Of a stretch of 33,808 nucleotides of DNA, positions 15,354 to 23,990 are shown one piece after another (the stretch's first letter is position 1; every line of letters starts with the position of its first letter). The position numbers and the translations under genes are program-made. The notes under the pieces were generated by a model. The model was given only the letters and a program-made list of their open reading frames with translations. It was not told the DNA's origin and did no database searches. Source of the DNA: Alphaproteobacteria bacterium (lineage in GTDB: Bacteria; Pseudomonadota; Alphaproteobacteria; Micavibrionales; Micavibrionaceae); contig JAUILO010000002.1 in assembly GCA_030432775.1 (NCBI GenBank), positions 1-33,808 of the forward strand, given 5' to 3'.

Positions 15354-16628
15354 ATGAGTGGATTTCATGTCCAAAACGAACAGCTTTTCGCAGAAAATGT
15401 CTCGCTAGAGACCATTGCGCAGACCTATGGAACACCGTCATATGTTTATAGTGCCTCTTACATTCAAGAGCGCGTGACAGGGCTACAGGATGTGCTGGCA
15501 AAAACCCTTCCTGCAGAAACCGATCTGCTTATCGCCTTTGCCTGTAAATCAAACACAAGTATGGCAATTTTAAACATCATGGCCGAACTTGGCCTTGGTA
15601 GCGACATTGTTTCCGGCGGCGAGATGATACGGTCATTAAACGCGGGCATCGCCGCAGATAAAATCGTATTCTCGGGCGTGGGTAAATCCGATCAGGAAAT
15701 CCTGGACGCTCTCAATCAAGGCATATTACGGATCAATGTTGAATCGGATATAGAATTGCGCCGGATTAACGAACTGGCTGGAAAAGCAGGAAAAAACGCA
15801 CGGGTCGTCCTGCGCTATAACCCGAATGTGGACGCAAACACACATGCAAAAATCACAACAGGAAAAAGCGAAAATAAATTCGGCATCAACCACGACAAAC
15901 TGATCGAGGTTTATGAATGGGCATCTGCGCAGGATGCGCTGACGCCTGTTGGGGTAAGTATGCATATTGGCTCACAGCTTACCGATATTGATCCGTTTAA
16001 ACATGCATTTAAAAAACTGGCCGGACTAGTCACAGAGCTTCGTAATAAAAACCTTCATGTCGAGGTTACTGATTTGGGCGGCGGTCTTGGTATTGTATAT
16101 AAAGATGAAACGCCGCCTTCTCTTGATGCTTACGCGAAAAATATTCTGGATTATATCATCCCGCTCGGCACCAAAATAGTTCTGGAACCGGGTCGTTATT
16201 TAATGGGAAATGCCGGTTTGCTTTTAACCAAAACGCTCTACGTTAAAAAAGGTGACACGCGACAATATGTTATTCTTGATGCGGGTATGAATGATTTAAT
16301 GCGACCTTCTTTATATGATGCCTACCATGAAATTCGTCCGGTCAAGATCGATACAGCGGCAAGCGAACAGGATTACGATATTGTCGGCCCGGTTTGTGAG
16401 ACCGGTGATACATTTGCTAAAGCATATAAATTACCTGAATTACAAACCGGCGATCTGGTCGCAATTATGAGCGCAGGCGCATATGGGTTCACCATGGCCT
16501 CTACGTATAACTCACGCGGCCTTCCTGCAGAAATTCTGGTTAAAGACAATAAGCATGCGCTTATTCGCAAACGGCAGAGCATTCAAGATATAATGAAAGA
16601 TGAACAATTGCCGCAATGGACGGCGTAA
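15354..16628 (+). CDS. lysA: Diaminopimelate decarboxylase
   Basis: LysA is a cytoplasmic pyridoxal-phosphate enzyme that decarboxylates meso-diaminopimelate to lysine, the last step of the pathway. The 424-residue protein has the fold-type III barrel with the cofactor lysine at Lys65 ('FACKSNTSMAIL'), the His of 'HIGSQ' (204-208), the glycine loop 'DLGGGLGI' (240-247), 'EPGR' (278-281), and the catalytic Cys348 in 'GPVCETGD' (345-352). The end matches normal family length. It follows the LptM-like gene by 85 bp and is followed after 91 bp by the TIGR02302 gene. The distribution of motifs is complete, so activity is expected. Confidence 0.96.
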   Translation: MSGFHVQNEQLFAENVSLETIAQTYGTPSYVYSASYIQERVTGLQDVLAKTLPAETDLLIAFACKSNTSMAILNIMAELGLGSDIVSGGEMIRSLNAGIAADKIVFSGVGKSDQEILDALNQGILRINVESDIELRRINELAGKAGKNARVVLRYNPNVDANTHAKITTGKSENKFGINHDKLIEVYEWASAQDALTPVGVSMHIGSQLTDIDPFKHAFKKLAGLVTELRNKNLHVEVTDLGGGLGIVYKDETPPSLDAYAKNILDYIIPLGTKIVLEPGRYLMGNAGLLLTKTLYVKKGDTRQYVILDAGMNDLMRPSLYDAYHEIRPVKIDTAASEQDYDIVGPVCETGDTFAKAYKLPELQTGDLVAIMSAGAYGFTMASTYNSRGLPAEILVKDNKHALIRKRQSIQDIMKDEQLPQWTA

Positions 16629-16719
16629 CCGTCATATAATGCTGCAGGTCTAAAAAAGGGCAGACCAAGAGTAACGACTACAAGAAGAACAAGAACAAAA
16701 AGCAGGAATTATACGCCGC

Positions 16720-19497
16720 ATGAAAACCACGCAAGGAACAGGGCATATCGCATATAAGCGCGTCATCGCATACCTGATTGTGTGTCTGGAAAATATCAGC
16801 GCCGTAGCATGGCCGGTATTTTCTTGGGTATTCTTTTATTGCGGCCTATGGCTACTCAGCATACCTGCACTTTTAGGCGCGCCCGGCCAATATTTTGCGT
16901 GGGTCACGTTCATTCTGGGGTTTTCATTCTTTATTCACCGCGCCTACGAACAACTCGTACTGCCATCCAAGAACGATATTGACCGCCGCCTTGAAAAAGA
17001 TTCAGGCATCAAACACCGTCCATTGGAGCAGCTCGGCGACCTACAAATATCCGGACATTCGGATTTAAGCAGATCTTTATGGCGACAAAATAAAATCCGT
17101 GCTTTTCATACGCTTAAGAATATTAAATTTCCTAAGATCAGACCCATATTCGCCGGACGCGATATTTACGCGCTACGCTTTCTTACCTTGCTAATGGTTT
17201 GTCTCGGGCTGTTTTTATCCGGTTCCAATTCATGGGAGAAAATTCGTTCCGGTTTGATGCCGTTTCATTTTCAGTTCAGTGCCGATCAATTCAAAACCGC
17301 GTCCATCACTATTATACCGCCCAAATATACAAGCCTTGGCGAAACACATATTACAGCGCGCCCCGTTGATGGTGTCACAATCAAAATCCCGCAAGGAAGC
17401 ATGATAAAGGCAAAGCTGACAGACGGGCTGACCCATCCCAAATTTCATTTCGATAACACAGCCACCCCAATGAATGATTTAGGGCATAAAAGCTGGAACT
17501 TTGAGAGCGAGATTGTTGAGGGTGACCATATTCAAATAACGCAGTGGCCACGCACAGTACTTACCCTGCCCTATGAATTCATACCTGATACGCCTCCGCA
17601 AATTGGCCTGAGCGATGAACCCAAAGACATTGATAACGGAAAGCTCAGCATTCCACTCGAAATTCAAGACGATTATGGCGCGCGCAAATTATATTTCACA
17701 GCAGAGCTGGAACCCGGAACACAGCCCCCTTTATACGGAAAGACATATGAAGACACGCGCGCAATATATTCACCACCAGCGGTCAATATAGAGCTGCCAC
17801 AGCAATTTGATCTCGCATGGCATCCATGGGCCGGTTTGCCGGTTGTTATTCACATCAGCGTTACAGATGATCTGGATCAAAAAGCCGATCTGCCCCCTAT
17901 TCACATAAGCTTACCGGAAAAAATATTCACCGATCCGGTTGCCAAAGAAATCGTAGAGCTGCGTAAAAAGATGATGTCATCCCACAAGACACCGTTATTT
18001 TTAGTCGCGGCGGATTTGCAGAAAATATTGGATGATCCTGAAAAACTGAAAGGTAATTTTGCTGTAACGCTTGCAATGCAAAGCGCTGTATCACGCCTGC
18101 TTTACTCTACCGAAGACGGCAAAGCACAAAAAATCATAACGCAGCTATGGGATATTGCTTTAACACTTGAAGATGGCAATTTATCACAAGCAACGCAAAA
18201 CCTTCAAACCGCCCAGCAAAACTTGCGCGAGACCCTATCCAGCACCAATGCTACAGATGAAGAAATTGCCGCGGCAATAGACCAAATGCGTCAGGCCATG
18301 GCGGAATACATGATGGAATCATTCAAGGAATATCAAAAGCAATTGGCCGAACAAGGGCATGATATTGATATACCGACAGAAATGCTCCAGAACATGGTCG
18401 AACCCAAAGACCTTGAAAGCTTCCTTAATGAATTGATGGCACGCGCCATGGCCGGTGATAAAAACGCCGCGCAGGATATGCTATCGCAGCTTGATAAATT
18501 CATGAACAAAATGGGATCTATGAAAGACTTCCAGCTTTCGGATAAAACCAAATTCCAGATGAAGGGTATTAGCGACCTTCAGCGCCTGATCGAACAGCAA
18601 GAGGCGCTTTTACGCCAGACAGAAGGCCAAATACCCGAATCTGCAAAACGGACGCCGAATACCTCGCGCAAACAATCCGGACAAGACTCATTCACCATTG
18701 ATCTAAGCGACCCGAACAGGCCTTTCATCCGTAAAATAAAACCGCGTATTCCCCAAGGTTATCCGGAATTTGTACCATTTGACAACGAAGATGAAGCCGA
18801 AGCATCGGGCGGTGATAGTGTATTTGGTGAAGACACAGATATGCCGCCGCCGCCGAAAATAACTGATAAGGATACCGGAACGGGCAAGGCACAAACTCCG
18901 GAAGAATTTTTCAAATTCATCGAAAAAGAAGACCGTGCCCACAGGCATAAACAGGCGCTAAAGAATAAAAATGAAGAACAACGCCAGCAGCGTTACAAAC
19001 AAAATGCACCACCCGTTGATACCGCCGCCAACAAAGTCGAACAAGATGCGCTGCGCTATACGCTGGGGCAATTAATGCTTGAAGCCGATGAAAAAATGGG
19101 AAAAATCCCGCAACCCATGCAACTAGCCGAACAGGAAATGCGTTTTTCTGCCGAGGCATTGGGCGCCAATGATCCTTACACATCCGTTCCGCACCAGGAA
19201 AAGGCAATCGAATACCTGAAAGAATCTATGGATCAGATGAGTAAAGAATTACAACAAACCCTACAAAACATGACTTTCTTTTCTTTCGGCGGCGGGCAAG
19301 GCAAAACAGATCCGCTAGGCCGCAGAATAGATGATGAAGGCACAGGCGATTTAAACACGTCGACGATAGAAATACCGGATAAACACAAGCGCAAACAGGT
19401 ACAAGATATCCTGAATAAGCTACGCAAGAAATCAGGCGAATTTAACAGACCGGATTACGAACTGGAATATTACAAACGCCTGATGCAACAATTCTAG
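16720..19497 (+). CDS. TIGR02302 family protein (DUF4175)
   Basis: The 925-residue protein has transmembrane helices near its N-terminus (about 27-53, 56-73 and 151-168) followed by a very large hydrophilic region. That region contains a beta-rich part (about 185-410), a helical Gln/Glu-rich part (about 440-640), a disordered Pro/Asp/Lys-rich stretch (about 650-790) and a helical C-terminus ending 'FNRPDYELEYYKRLMQQF'. This architecture and the location directly after lysA are those of TIGR02302/DUF4175, a conserved alphaproteobacterial inner-membrane protein of unknown function. The end motif 'R-P-x-x-E-x-x-Y-x-x-R-L' is typical. The large soluble part probably faces the periplasm (inference). 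The ribosome site AGGA lies rather far (13 bases) from the ATG. Confidence 0.88.
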   Translation: MKTTQGTGHIAYKRVIAYLIVCLENISAVAWPVFSWVFFYCGLWLLSIPALLGAPGQYFAWVTFILGFSFFIHRAYEQLVLPSKNDIDRRLEKDSGIKHRPLEQLGDLQISGHSDLSRSLWRQNKIRAFHTLKNIKFPKIRPIFAGRDIYALRFLTLLMVCLGLFLSGSNSWEKIRSGLMPFHFQFSADQFKTASITIIPPKYTSLGETHITARPVDGVTIKIPQGSMIKAKLTDGLTHPKFHFDNTATPMNDLGHKSWNFESEIVEGDHIQITQWPRTVLTLPYEFIPDTPPQIGLSDEPKDIDNGKLSIPLEIQDDYGARKLYFTAELEPGTQPPLYGKTYEDTRAIYSPPAVNIELPQQFDLAWHPWAGLPVVIHISVTDDLDQKADLPPIHISLPEKIFTDPVAKEIVELRKKMMSSHKTPLFLVAADLQKILDDPEKLKGNFAVTLAMQSAVSRLLYSTEDGKAQKIITQLWDIALTLEDGNLSQATQNLQTAQQNLRETLSSTNATDEEIAAAIDQMRQAMAEYMMESFKEYQKQLAEQGHDIDIPTEMLQNMVEPKDLESFLNELMARAMAGDKNAAQDMLSQLDKFMNKMGSMKDFQLSDKTKFQMKGISDLQRLIEQQEALLRQTEGQIPESAKRTPNTSRKQSGQDSFTIDLSDPNRPFIRKIKPRIPQGYPEFVPFDNEDEAEASGGDSVFGEDTDMPPPPKITDKDTGTGKAQTPEEFFKFIEKEDRAHRHKQALKNKNEEQRQQRYKQNAPPVDTAANKVEQDALRYTLGQLMLEADEKMGKIPQPMQLAEQEMRFSAEALGANDPYTSVPHQEKAIEYLKESMDQMSKELQQTLQNMTFFSFGGGQGKTDPLGRRIDDEGTGDLNTSTIEIPDKHKRKQVQDILNKLRKKSGEFNRPDYELEYYKRLMQQF

Positions 19498-19510
19498 ATT
19501 ACTTCTATCG

Positions 19511-19538
19511 GGATTATTCTCTTTGGATTATTCTCTTT
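19511..19538. repeat. 14-bp perfect tandem duplication
   Basis: The 14-mer ggattattctcttt occurs twice in direct succession (19511-19524, 19525-19538), 13 bp after the TIGR02302 stop. A partial third copy (ggattatt) lies at 19586-19593. It looks like a recent slippage duplication in the non-coding gap 19498-19632, where no terminator is visible. Confidence 0.8.
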
Positions 19539-19632
19539 GGGCTATCTTGTATTTGCACTATTCCCAGCCAGAGCATTTCAGTTCTGGATTATTTTAAAAC
19601 TATTCATGATACATATAGTGATGCAAAAATAA

Positions 19633-20655
19633 TTAATGATGTTCCGGGCTGTGGAGACTACCGTGGTCAGGCTGGACCGGTGATGCTGGCATCGCATGAC
19701 CTTGATCTTGATGGTCTTGATCGTTATGAGTTGGCGCGTCATGAGAGTTGCTGCCATGACCGCCTTCTGCGTGTTCATCTTTTGCGTGCCCATCTTCAGG
19801 CGTGCTATGATCTTCATCATGGCCTGATAGGCCGTGTTGCATTTTTCTATTATCGGGTAACATCGGCACATCACCATATACAGACGGGATAAGTTGTAAT
19901 TTAACTTCCTTGGCTTTATCCGATACACCATCATGTTCAATAGAAAATGTAATATCACGATTCTCCGGCACAAAATCATGTCCTGTCATAAAGTTGAACG
20001 AACCGACAACCGCGCCACTTTCATCAACAAAAGCAGCATTTACAGATGGAACCATTTCATCTTCGGATGTCAGGTTTAATATTGTGCCATCAATACTGAC
20101 CGTGCTTTCCCCTGCAACACTGGATAAAAATTTTGCATCAATTTTTTCGAATACAAGCCCTTCGCCATTCAGCCTTACGGTTTTTCCAATTATCTCATAA
20201 TAACCGACCATAACCGGAAATGTCTTGGTGAGCGGCCCTTTTAAAGCCATAAGCACGACAAAGATCAATACAAATACGACTGCGGCCGCGCCATAGCTTA
20301 ACAATCTAGACAGTCCCTTACCGCTATGTTCACCCGCCAGTGCCGGAACAAAGCGTCCATCAATATCCGGACGCACAGATTCCGGTATTTCATCCCCATC
20401 ATAACCATCAGTATCATCATCCGCAACTTCGTGAGCCAATATCGCTGCAAAGCTCTCATCACCCGAATCTTCTTCTCCATCCAGAATACCCGGTTCGCTA
20501 TAGCCCTGTGGCAATTCTTCGATTTCCGCATCCGCATCCAGAACCTGAAACCACTCATGGTTACAATTCGTACAACGCACAGTGCGTCCATCCTCCCCAA
20601 TCGCTGAATTGGGAACGAGATAACGCGTATTACATTCTTCACAAGTTAGTATCAT
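19633..20655 (-). CDS. MJ0042-type zinc-ribbon membrane protein with His-rich tail
   Basis: The 340-residue protein begins with an MJ0042 zinc-ribbon domain, CxxC pairs at Cys5/Cys8 and Cys28/Cys31 with the 'RTVRCTNCNHEWFQ' signature. It continues with an acidic linker (about 40-95), one transmembrane helix (121-138) and a DUF3426-like beta domain (about 150-268). The start at the Met of MILTCEECN is the family's usual one. Residues 272-340 form an unusual tail with 14 histidines, seven of them exactly five residues apart (290 to 320). The family's function is unknown. It is divergent from the ftsEX operon, a frequent alphaproteobacterial arrangement. The tail suggests metal binding, presumably in the periplasm, which is inference. 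Confidence 0.87.
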   Translation of the reverse strand: MILTCEECNTRYLVPNSAIGEDGRTVRCTNCNHEWFQVLDADAEIEELPQGYSEPGILDGEEDSGDESFAAILAHEVADDDTDGYDGDEIPESVRPDIDGRFVPALAGEHSGKGLSRLLSYGAAAVVFVLIFVVLMALKGPLTKTFPVMVGYYEIIGKTVRLNGEGLVFEKIDAKFLSSVAGESTVSIDGTILNLTSEDEMVPSVNAAFVDESGAVVGSFNFMTGHDFVPENRDITFSIEHDGVSDKAKEVKLQLIPSVYGDVPMLPDNRKMQHGLSGHDEDHSTPEDGHAKDEHAEGGHGSNSHDAPTHNDQDHQDQGHAMPASPVQPDHGSLHSPEHH

Positions 20656-20815
20656 TGAATAACAACAATCTATTTCATACGATCTATTTTAAATTATCGC
20701 AGTATGCTTTATAAATTCTACAGGACTGCCAGTTTCTCGCAAGCATGTTCCTGATGAAAATGCGATAGCACCGCAAATCAACAATGTATCTTACTGGCAG
20801 AGAAAGAATAAAGCT

Positions 20816-21589
20816 ATGACGACATACCCGAACAAAGCGCATTTCACCTTCCTGACTATAAGTTTAGCACTTGGGCTATTGATATTGGCCAATGCTTGTA
20901 GCGCTGCCGAAGAAAAGAATGAAACCTGCGCGTCCAATGATACAGCATGTCTTATCCTTGAACTGGAATCGGTCACCGATTCAATAGATAACCAGAAATG
21001 GCGTGATCAGACATATCGCGAGATTGCAAAATTACTGGCCAAAGAGAAGAAAACGGACCAAGCCATCGGGCTGATCAATAAAATCGAACATCCAGACACA
21101 AAGGCACTGACCATTCGCGGCATTGGCATGACTGCCGCGCAAACGAATATGAGCAAGGCGGAATTTGACCAGATGTTCTTAAACCTGCGCAACTATGCCG
21201 AAAAAATCGAGCATCCACCATCCTACGCTATCGCCCTGACCTATATCGCCATGGCACAAGCCTTTGCCGGAGATGATGAGGGTGCAATGAAAACTGCGCT
21301 TGATATGAAGAACGATGCCTTACGCAACAAAGCATTGGCGGAATCCGCAGAAATACAAGCCGAGCGTGGTGACCTGGCGCAAGCCTTGAAAAGCATTGAA
21401 AAAGTCGATAGTCCGGCATTTCGTAATAAAGCCTATCGACTGATATCCAAAATTTTTGCCCAGCAACAAAATTATGACGATGCCCTTTCATCAGCCGAGC
21501 AAATTAATAATTCCTATCAAAAAGCCCAAGCCATTTTATTTATACTGGCACAGCAAATTTCCCCTGAAGAGGTTGTACTTGTCGAATGA
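20816..21589 (+). CDS. Exported helical (TPR-like) repeat protein, first gene of the ftsEX operon
   Basis: I do not recognise a named family. The 257-residue product has an N-terminal signal sequence (hydrophobic about 10-28, small residues 'NACSAAEE' at the likely cleavage site; a lipobox is not convincing). A wholly helical mature part follows. About three to four repeats of 30-35 residues can be seen, with a pattern like 'A-x-x-x-A-x-x-G-D-x-x-x-A-L-x-x-x-x-x-I' ending 'R-N-K-A', for example around 140-175, 176-205 and 206-240. These resemble tetratricopeptide-type hairpins used for protein binding. The stop overlaps the ftsE ATG (ATGA at 21586-21589), so it is translationally coupled to the FtsEX transporter. 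It may work with FtsX in the periplasm (inference). Confidence 0.8.
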   Translation: MTTYPNKAHFTFLTISLALGLLILANACSAAEEKNETCASNDTACLILELESVTDSIDNQKWRDQTYREIAKLLAKEKKTDQAIGLINKIEHPDTKALTIRGIGMTAAQTNMSKAEFDQMFLNLRNYAEKIEHPPSYAIALTYIAMAQAFAGDDEGAMKTALDMKNDALRNKALAESAEIQAERGDLAQALKSIEKVDSPAFRNKAYRLISKIFAQQQNYDDALSSAEQINNSYQKAQAILFILAQQISPEEVVLVE

Positions 21590-22284
21590 TATTATTTGAA
21601 CATGTAGGACTTCGTTACGGCATTGGCCCAGAGGTCTTATCGGACATTCATTTCACCCTTGAACCTGGCTCGTTTCACTTTTTAACCGGTGAAAGTGGCG
21701 CAGGCAAGACATCGCTTATGCGGCTTTTATATCTTGGAAAACGCCCAACACGCGGCCTGATCAGCATGTTCGGCGAAAATATCAACAGTCTGAACCGTAA
21801 CCAAATGGCGTTGATGCGACAAAAGATCGGTGTGGTTTTTCAGGATTTCCGTTTGATCGATCATCTTTCCGCCTTTGATAATGTTGCCTTGCCTTTGCGC
21901 ATTAAGGGCATTAATGAAAAAGACATTCGCGTGAATGTAGAGGAGCTTTTAGAATGGGTTGGGCTTGGCGATCACATTCGCGCCCTCCCCAGCACTATGT
22001 CAGGTGGCCAGCAACAAAGAATAGCGATCGCACGTGCGGTTATCACAAAGCCTAAATTGCTGCTTGCCGATGAACCAACAGGTAATCTTGATGAAAATAT
22101 CGGCCTTCGTTTAATGAATTTATTCGAACAGCTTAATAAAATGGGCACAACCATTGTCATTGCTACGCATGACATGCATATGATCGAACAATTCAATCAT
22201 CCGCGCCTTGCCCTTGATGGTGGCAAACTCGAGGTTAAAGAGCCTTCATCATGGATTAAACGCAAAATAGAAAACGTATTCTAG
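21586..22284 (+). CDS. ftsE: Cell division ATP-binding protein FtsE
   Basis: FtsE is the ATPase of the FtsEX complex, which links cytokinesis to activation of periplasmic peptidoglycan hydrolases. The 232-residue protein has Walker A GESGAGKT (35-42), the Q-loop 'VFQDFRL' (84-90) typical of FtsE, the ABC signature MSGGQQQR (138-145), Walker B 'LLLADEP' (158-164) and the switch His in 'IATHD' (about 192-196). The extra DFRL after the Q-loop distinguishes FtsE from LolD and MacB ATPases. The start overlaps the stop of the upstream exported repeat protein, and ftsX follows after 20 bp. Confidence 0.95.
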   Translation: MILFEHVGLRYGIGPEVLSDIHFTLEPGSFHFLTGESGAGKTSLMRLLYLGKRPTRGLISMFGENINSLNRNQMALMRQKIGVVFQDFRLIDHLSAFDNVALPLRIKGINEKDIRVNVEELLEWVGLGDHIRALPSTMSGGQQQRIAIARAVITKPKLLLADEPTGNLDENIGLRLMNLFEQLNKMGTTIVIATHDMHMIEQFNHPRLALDGGKLEVKEPSSWIKRKIENVF

Positions 22285-22304
22285 GCGGTAACCGGACAGA
22301 CAAA

Positions 22305-23243
22305 ATGAAACTATATAAAAAAGAAGCATTTATCGGACGCGCAAAGCAAAGACGTTTTTTTGATCTTGGCATTCACAACAGCTCGGGATCAGGTTTCCTT
22401 GCGCTTCTTATCGGCTTGATGACATTTTTGGCAGTGCTGGCGCTGGCCACTTCGTTTGCGCTATCGGCTATGGCAGAGAGATGGTCTCATAGTTTAAGCA
22501 ACCAGATCACGATAGAAATTCCCGCGACAAATACCAGTAAAGGCATTTTAAGCACAGAGGATATTGATAACATCACAACAAAAGCGGGTAAAATCCTGAG
22601 CCGCAATAATGGCGTGGAATCTGTAGAGATCAAAACCCGCAAAGAAGTCGAAAAACTGGTCGAGCCATGGCTGGGGGAAGATCTTGATTTGCGCAATGTC
22701 CCACTACCGGGGCTGATAACGGTTACGCTTAAAGAAACAGATGAGCATGTCATCACCGGCATCAGAAATAGCTTAAAACCATTATCAGGCAGCATACGCA
22801 TTGATACGCATGAAAGCTGGCTTAGTGATTTACTTAGCTTCACATCGGCCCTGCAACTTGCAATCTTTTTAATCGGCAGTGTCATTGGCGCCACCACCAT
22901 CATTGCGGTTGCGGGCGGCGTGAGATCTAAATTATCGATCCATTATGAGGAAGTTGAAATCCTTCACCTTATGGGCGCATTTGATACATATATTGCAAAA
23001 CAGTTTCAGGTCTATGCGTTTTTGATTGCGCTTAAGGGCAGTGTTATCGGCGCGTTTTCAGCCGCCGCTGTATTATTTCTAACCGCCCTGTTATCGAATG
23101 ATATTGCAGTTACACTGCTGCCGGATTTCGAACTATCCACTACCCATATGGTATTTTTATGCCTTATTCCATTAATGGCTGCTATTTTAGCTGCCATAGC
23201 GGCGCGTAAAACGGTCATGAAAGACCTGTTGAACATGGTTTGA
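22305..23243 (+). CDS. ftsX: Cell division protein FtsX
   Basis: FtsX is the membrane partner of FtsE. The 312-residue protein has a cytoplasmic N-terminus and a first transmembrane helix at about 33-57. A periplasmic domain of about 130 residues (58-185) normally recruits hydrolase activators. Three further helices (about 188-212, 240-265, 278-300) form the FtsX permease fold. The motif 'HYEEVEILHLMGA' between helices two and three is the expected coupling loop contacting FtsE. It sits directly after ftsE, confirming the identity. The periplasmic loop is the part expected to contact a partner such as the upstream helical-repeat protein. Confidence 0.93.
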   Translation: MKLYKKEAFIGRAKQRRFFDLGIHNSSGSGFLALLIGLMTFLAVLALATSFALSAMAERWSHSLSNQITIEIPATNTSKGILSTEDIDNITTKAGKILSRNNGVESVEIKTRKEVEKLVEPWLGEDLDLRNVPLPGLITVTLKETDEHVITGIRNSLKPLSGSIRIDTHESWLSDLLSFTSALQLAIFLIGSVIGATTIIAVAGGVRSKLSIHYEEVEILHLMGAFDTYIAKQFQVYAFLIALKGSVIGAFSAAAVLFLTALLSNDIAVTLLPDFELSTTHMVFLCLIPLMAAILAAIAARKTVMKDLLNMV

Positions 23244-23246
23244 TAA

Positions 23247-23960
23247 ATGCCATATTCTTTAAATATAACAACCCGAAATATACCAACAAAAGCCACAATA
23301 GAGATGATGATCAGGAAAAAACATATCATAATCGTAGCCTTTATAGGCATTGCCATCTGGCTTGGCGGCTTTGCTGTGTTTATGAACTATGTTTCCTCAT
23401 ATACACCGGCTTTCGGCAACACAGAACCAGACAACAGCGAAACAGCGCAGCAAAACAGCCAGCCCGATCACGCCACAGCTCACAAGCCAACCCACGAATA
23501 TGCCGATGCGATCATCGTACTGACTGGCGGCGCAAACCGGATTAATGCCGGACTTGATCTGCTTGATGAACAAAGAGCCAGCTATCTGTTTATCTCCGGC
23601 ACAGATCAACGCGTCACCACAGAAAAGCTGTTATCAATCTGGGGCAAGACCACAGATAAGCCGCCATGCTGTGTTGTTCTTGGGTATAAAGCAAAGAACA
23701 CAAAACAAAACGCAACAGAAGCCTATGAATGGATCAAGGATAACAATATCAAATCAATCATTCTGGTAACATCCTATTATCATATGCCTCGCGCAAAAAT
23801 AGAGTTCTTTAAAACACTGGAAGGCACAAATGTAACTGTGTACCCCGTTGGCTTTGACGGTTATAGTAAAATCGATCTGAAAGGGTGGGGTTTACTAGCC
23901 GGTGAATACACGAAATTTATTGGCGTCAGCATAAGCGCATTGCCATATTTGTTGCGCTAA
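23247..23960 (+). CDS. YdcF-like (DUF218) membrane protein
   Basis: The 237-residue protein has one N-terminal transmembrane helix (about 27-47), a polar low-complexity spacer (about 55-83), and a DUF218 domain starting 'DAIIVLTGGANRINAGLDLL' (about 87-106). Later conserved parts are 'LFISG' and 'ILVTSYYHMPRAKIEF'. DUF218 proteins (SanA/ElyC/YdcF) are linked to envelope integrity and polyprenyl-phosphate or peptidoglycan metabolism, but the reaction is not established for most. It begins 3 bp after the ftsX stop with no ribosome site, and an ATG at 23304-23306 may be the true start (218 residues). The order ftsE-ftsX-DUF218-plsC is common in Alphaproteobacteria. Confidence 0.87.
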   Translation: MPYSLNITTRNIPTKATIEMMIRKKHIIIVAFIGIAIWLGGFAVFMNYVSSYTPAFGNTEPDNSETAQQNSQPDHATAHKPTHEYADAIIVLTGGANRINAGLDLLDEQRASYLFISGTDQRVTTEKLLSIWGKTTDKPPCCVVLGYKAKNTKQNATEAYEWIKDNNIKSIILVTSYYHMPRAKIEFFKTLEGTNVTVYPVGFDGYSKIDLKGWGLLAGEYTKFIGVSISALPYLLR

Positions 23961-23990
23961 CCTCTATTAAAAATTTACACGGATAAACAC

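Noticed and set aside
16647..16666. GGTCT/AGACC hairpin after lysA
   Set aside because: Five base pairs and no following T-run, so not convincing as a terminator.
20298..20714. Overlapping frames of 114 and 124 codons within the zinc-ribbon gene
   Set aside because: Both are shadows of the MJ0042 gene, whose CxxC motifs and membrane helix clearly mark the real frame.
20726..20800. 8-bp inverted arms (CTGCCAGT / ACTGGCAG) before the helical-repeat gene
   Set aside because: The loop is 59 bases and nothing else supports a structure; it could be chance or a loosely spaced binding pair, so it is not annotated.
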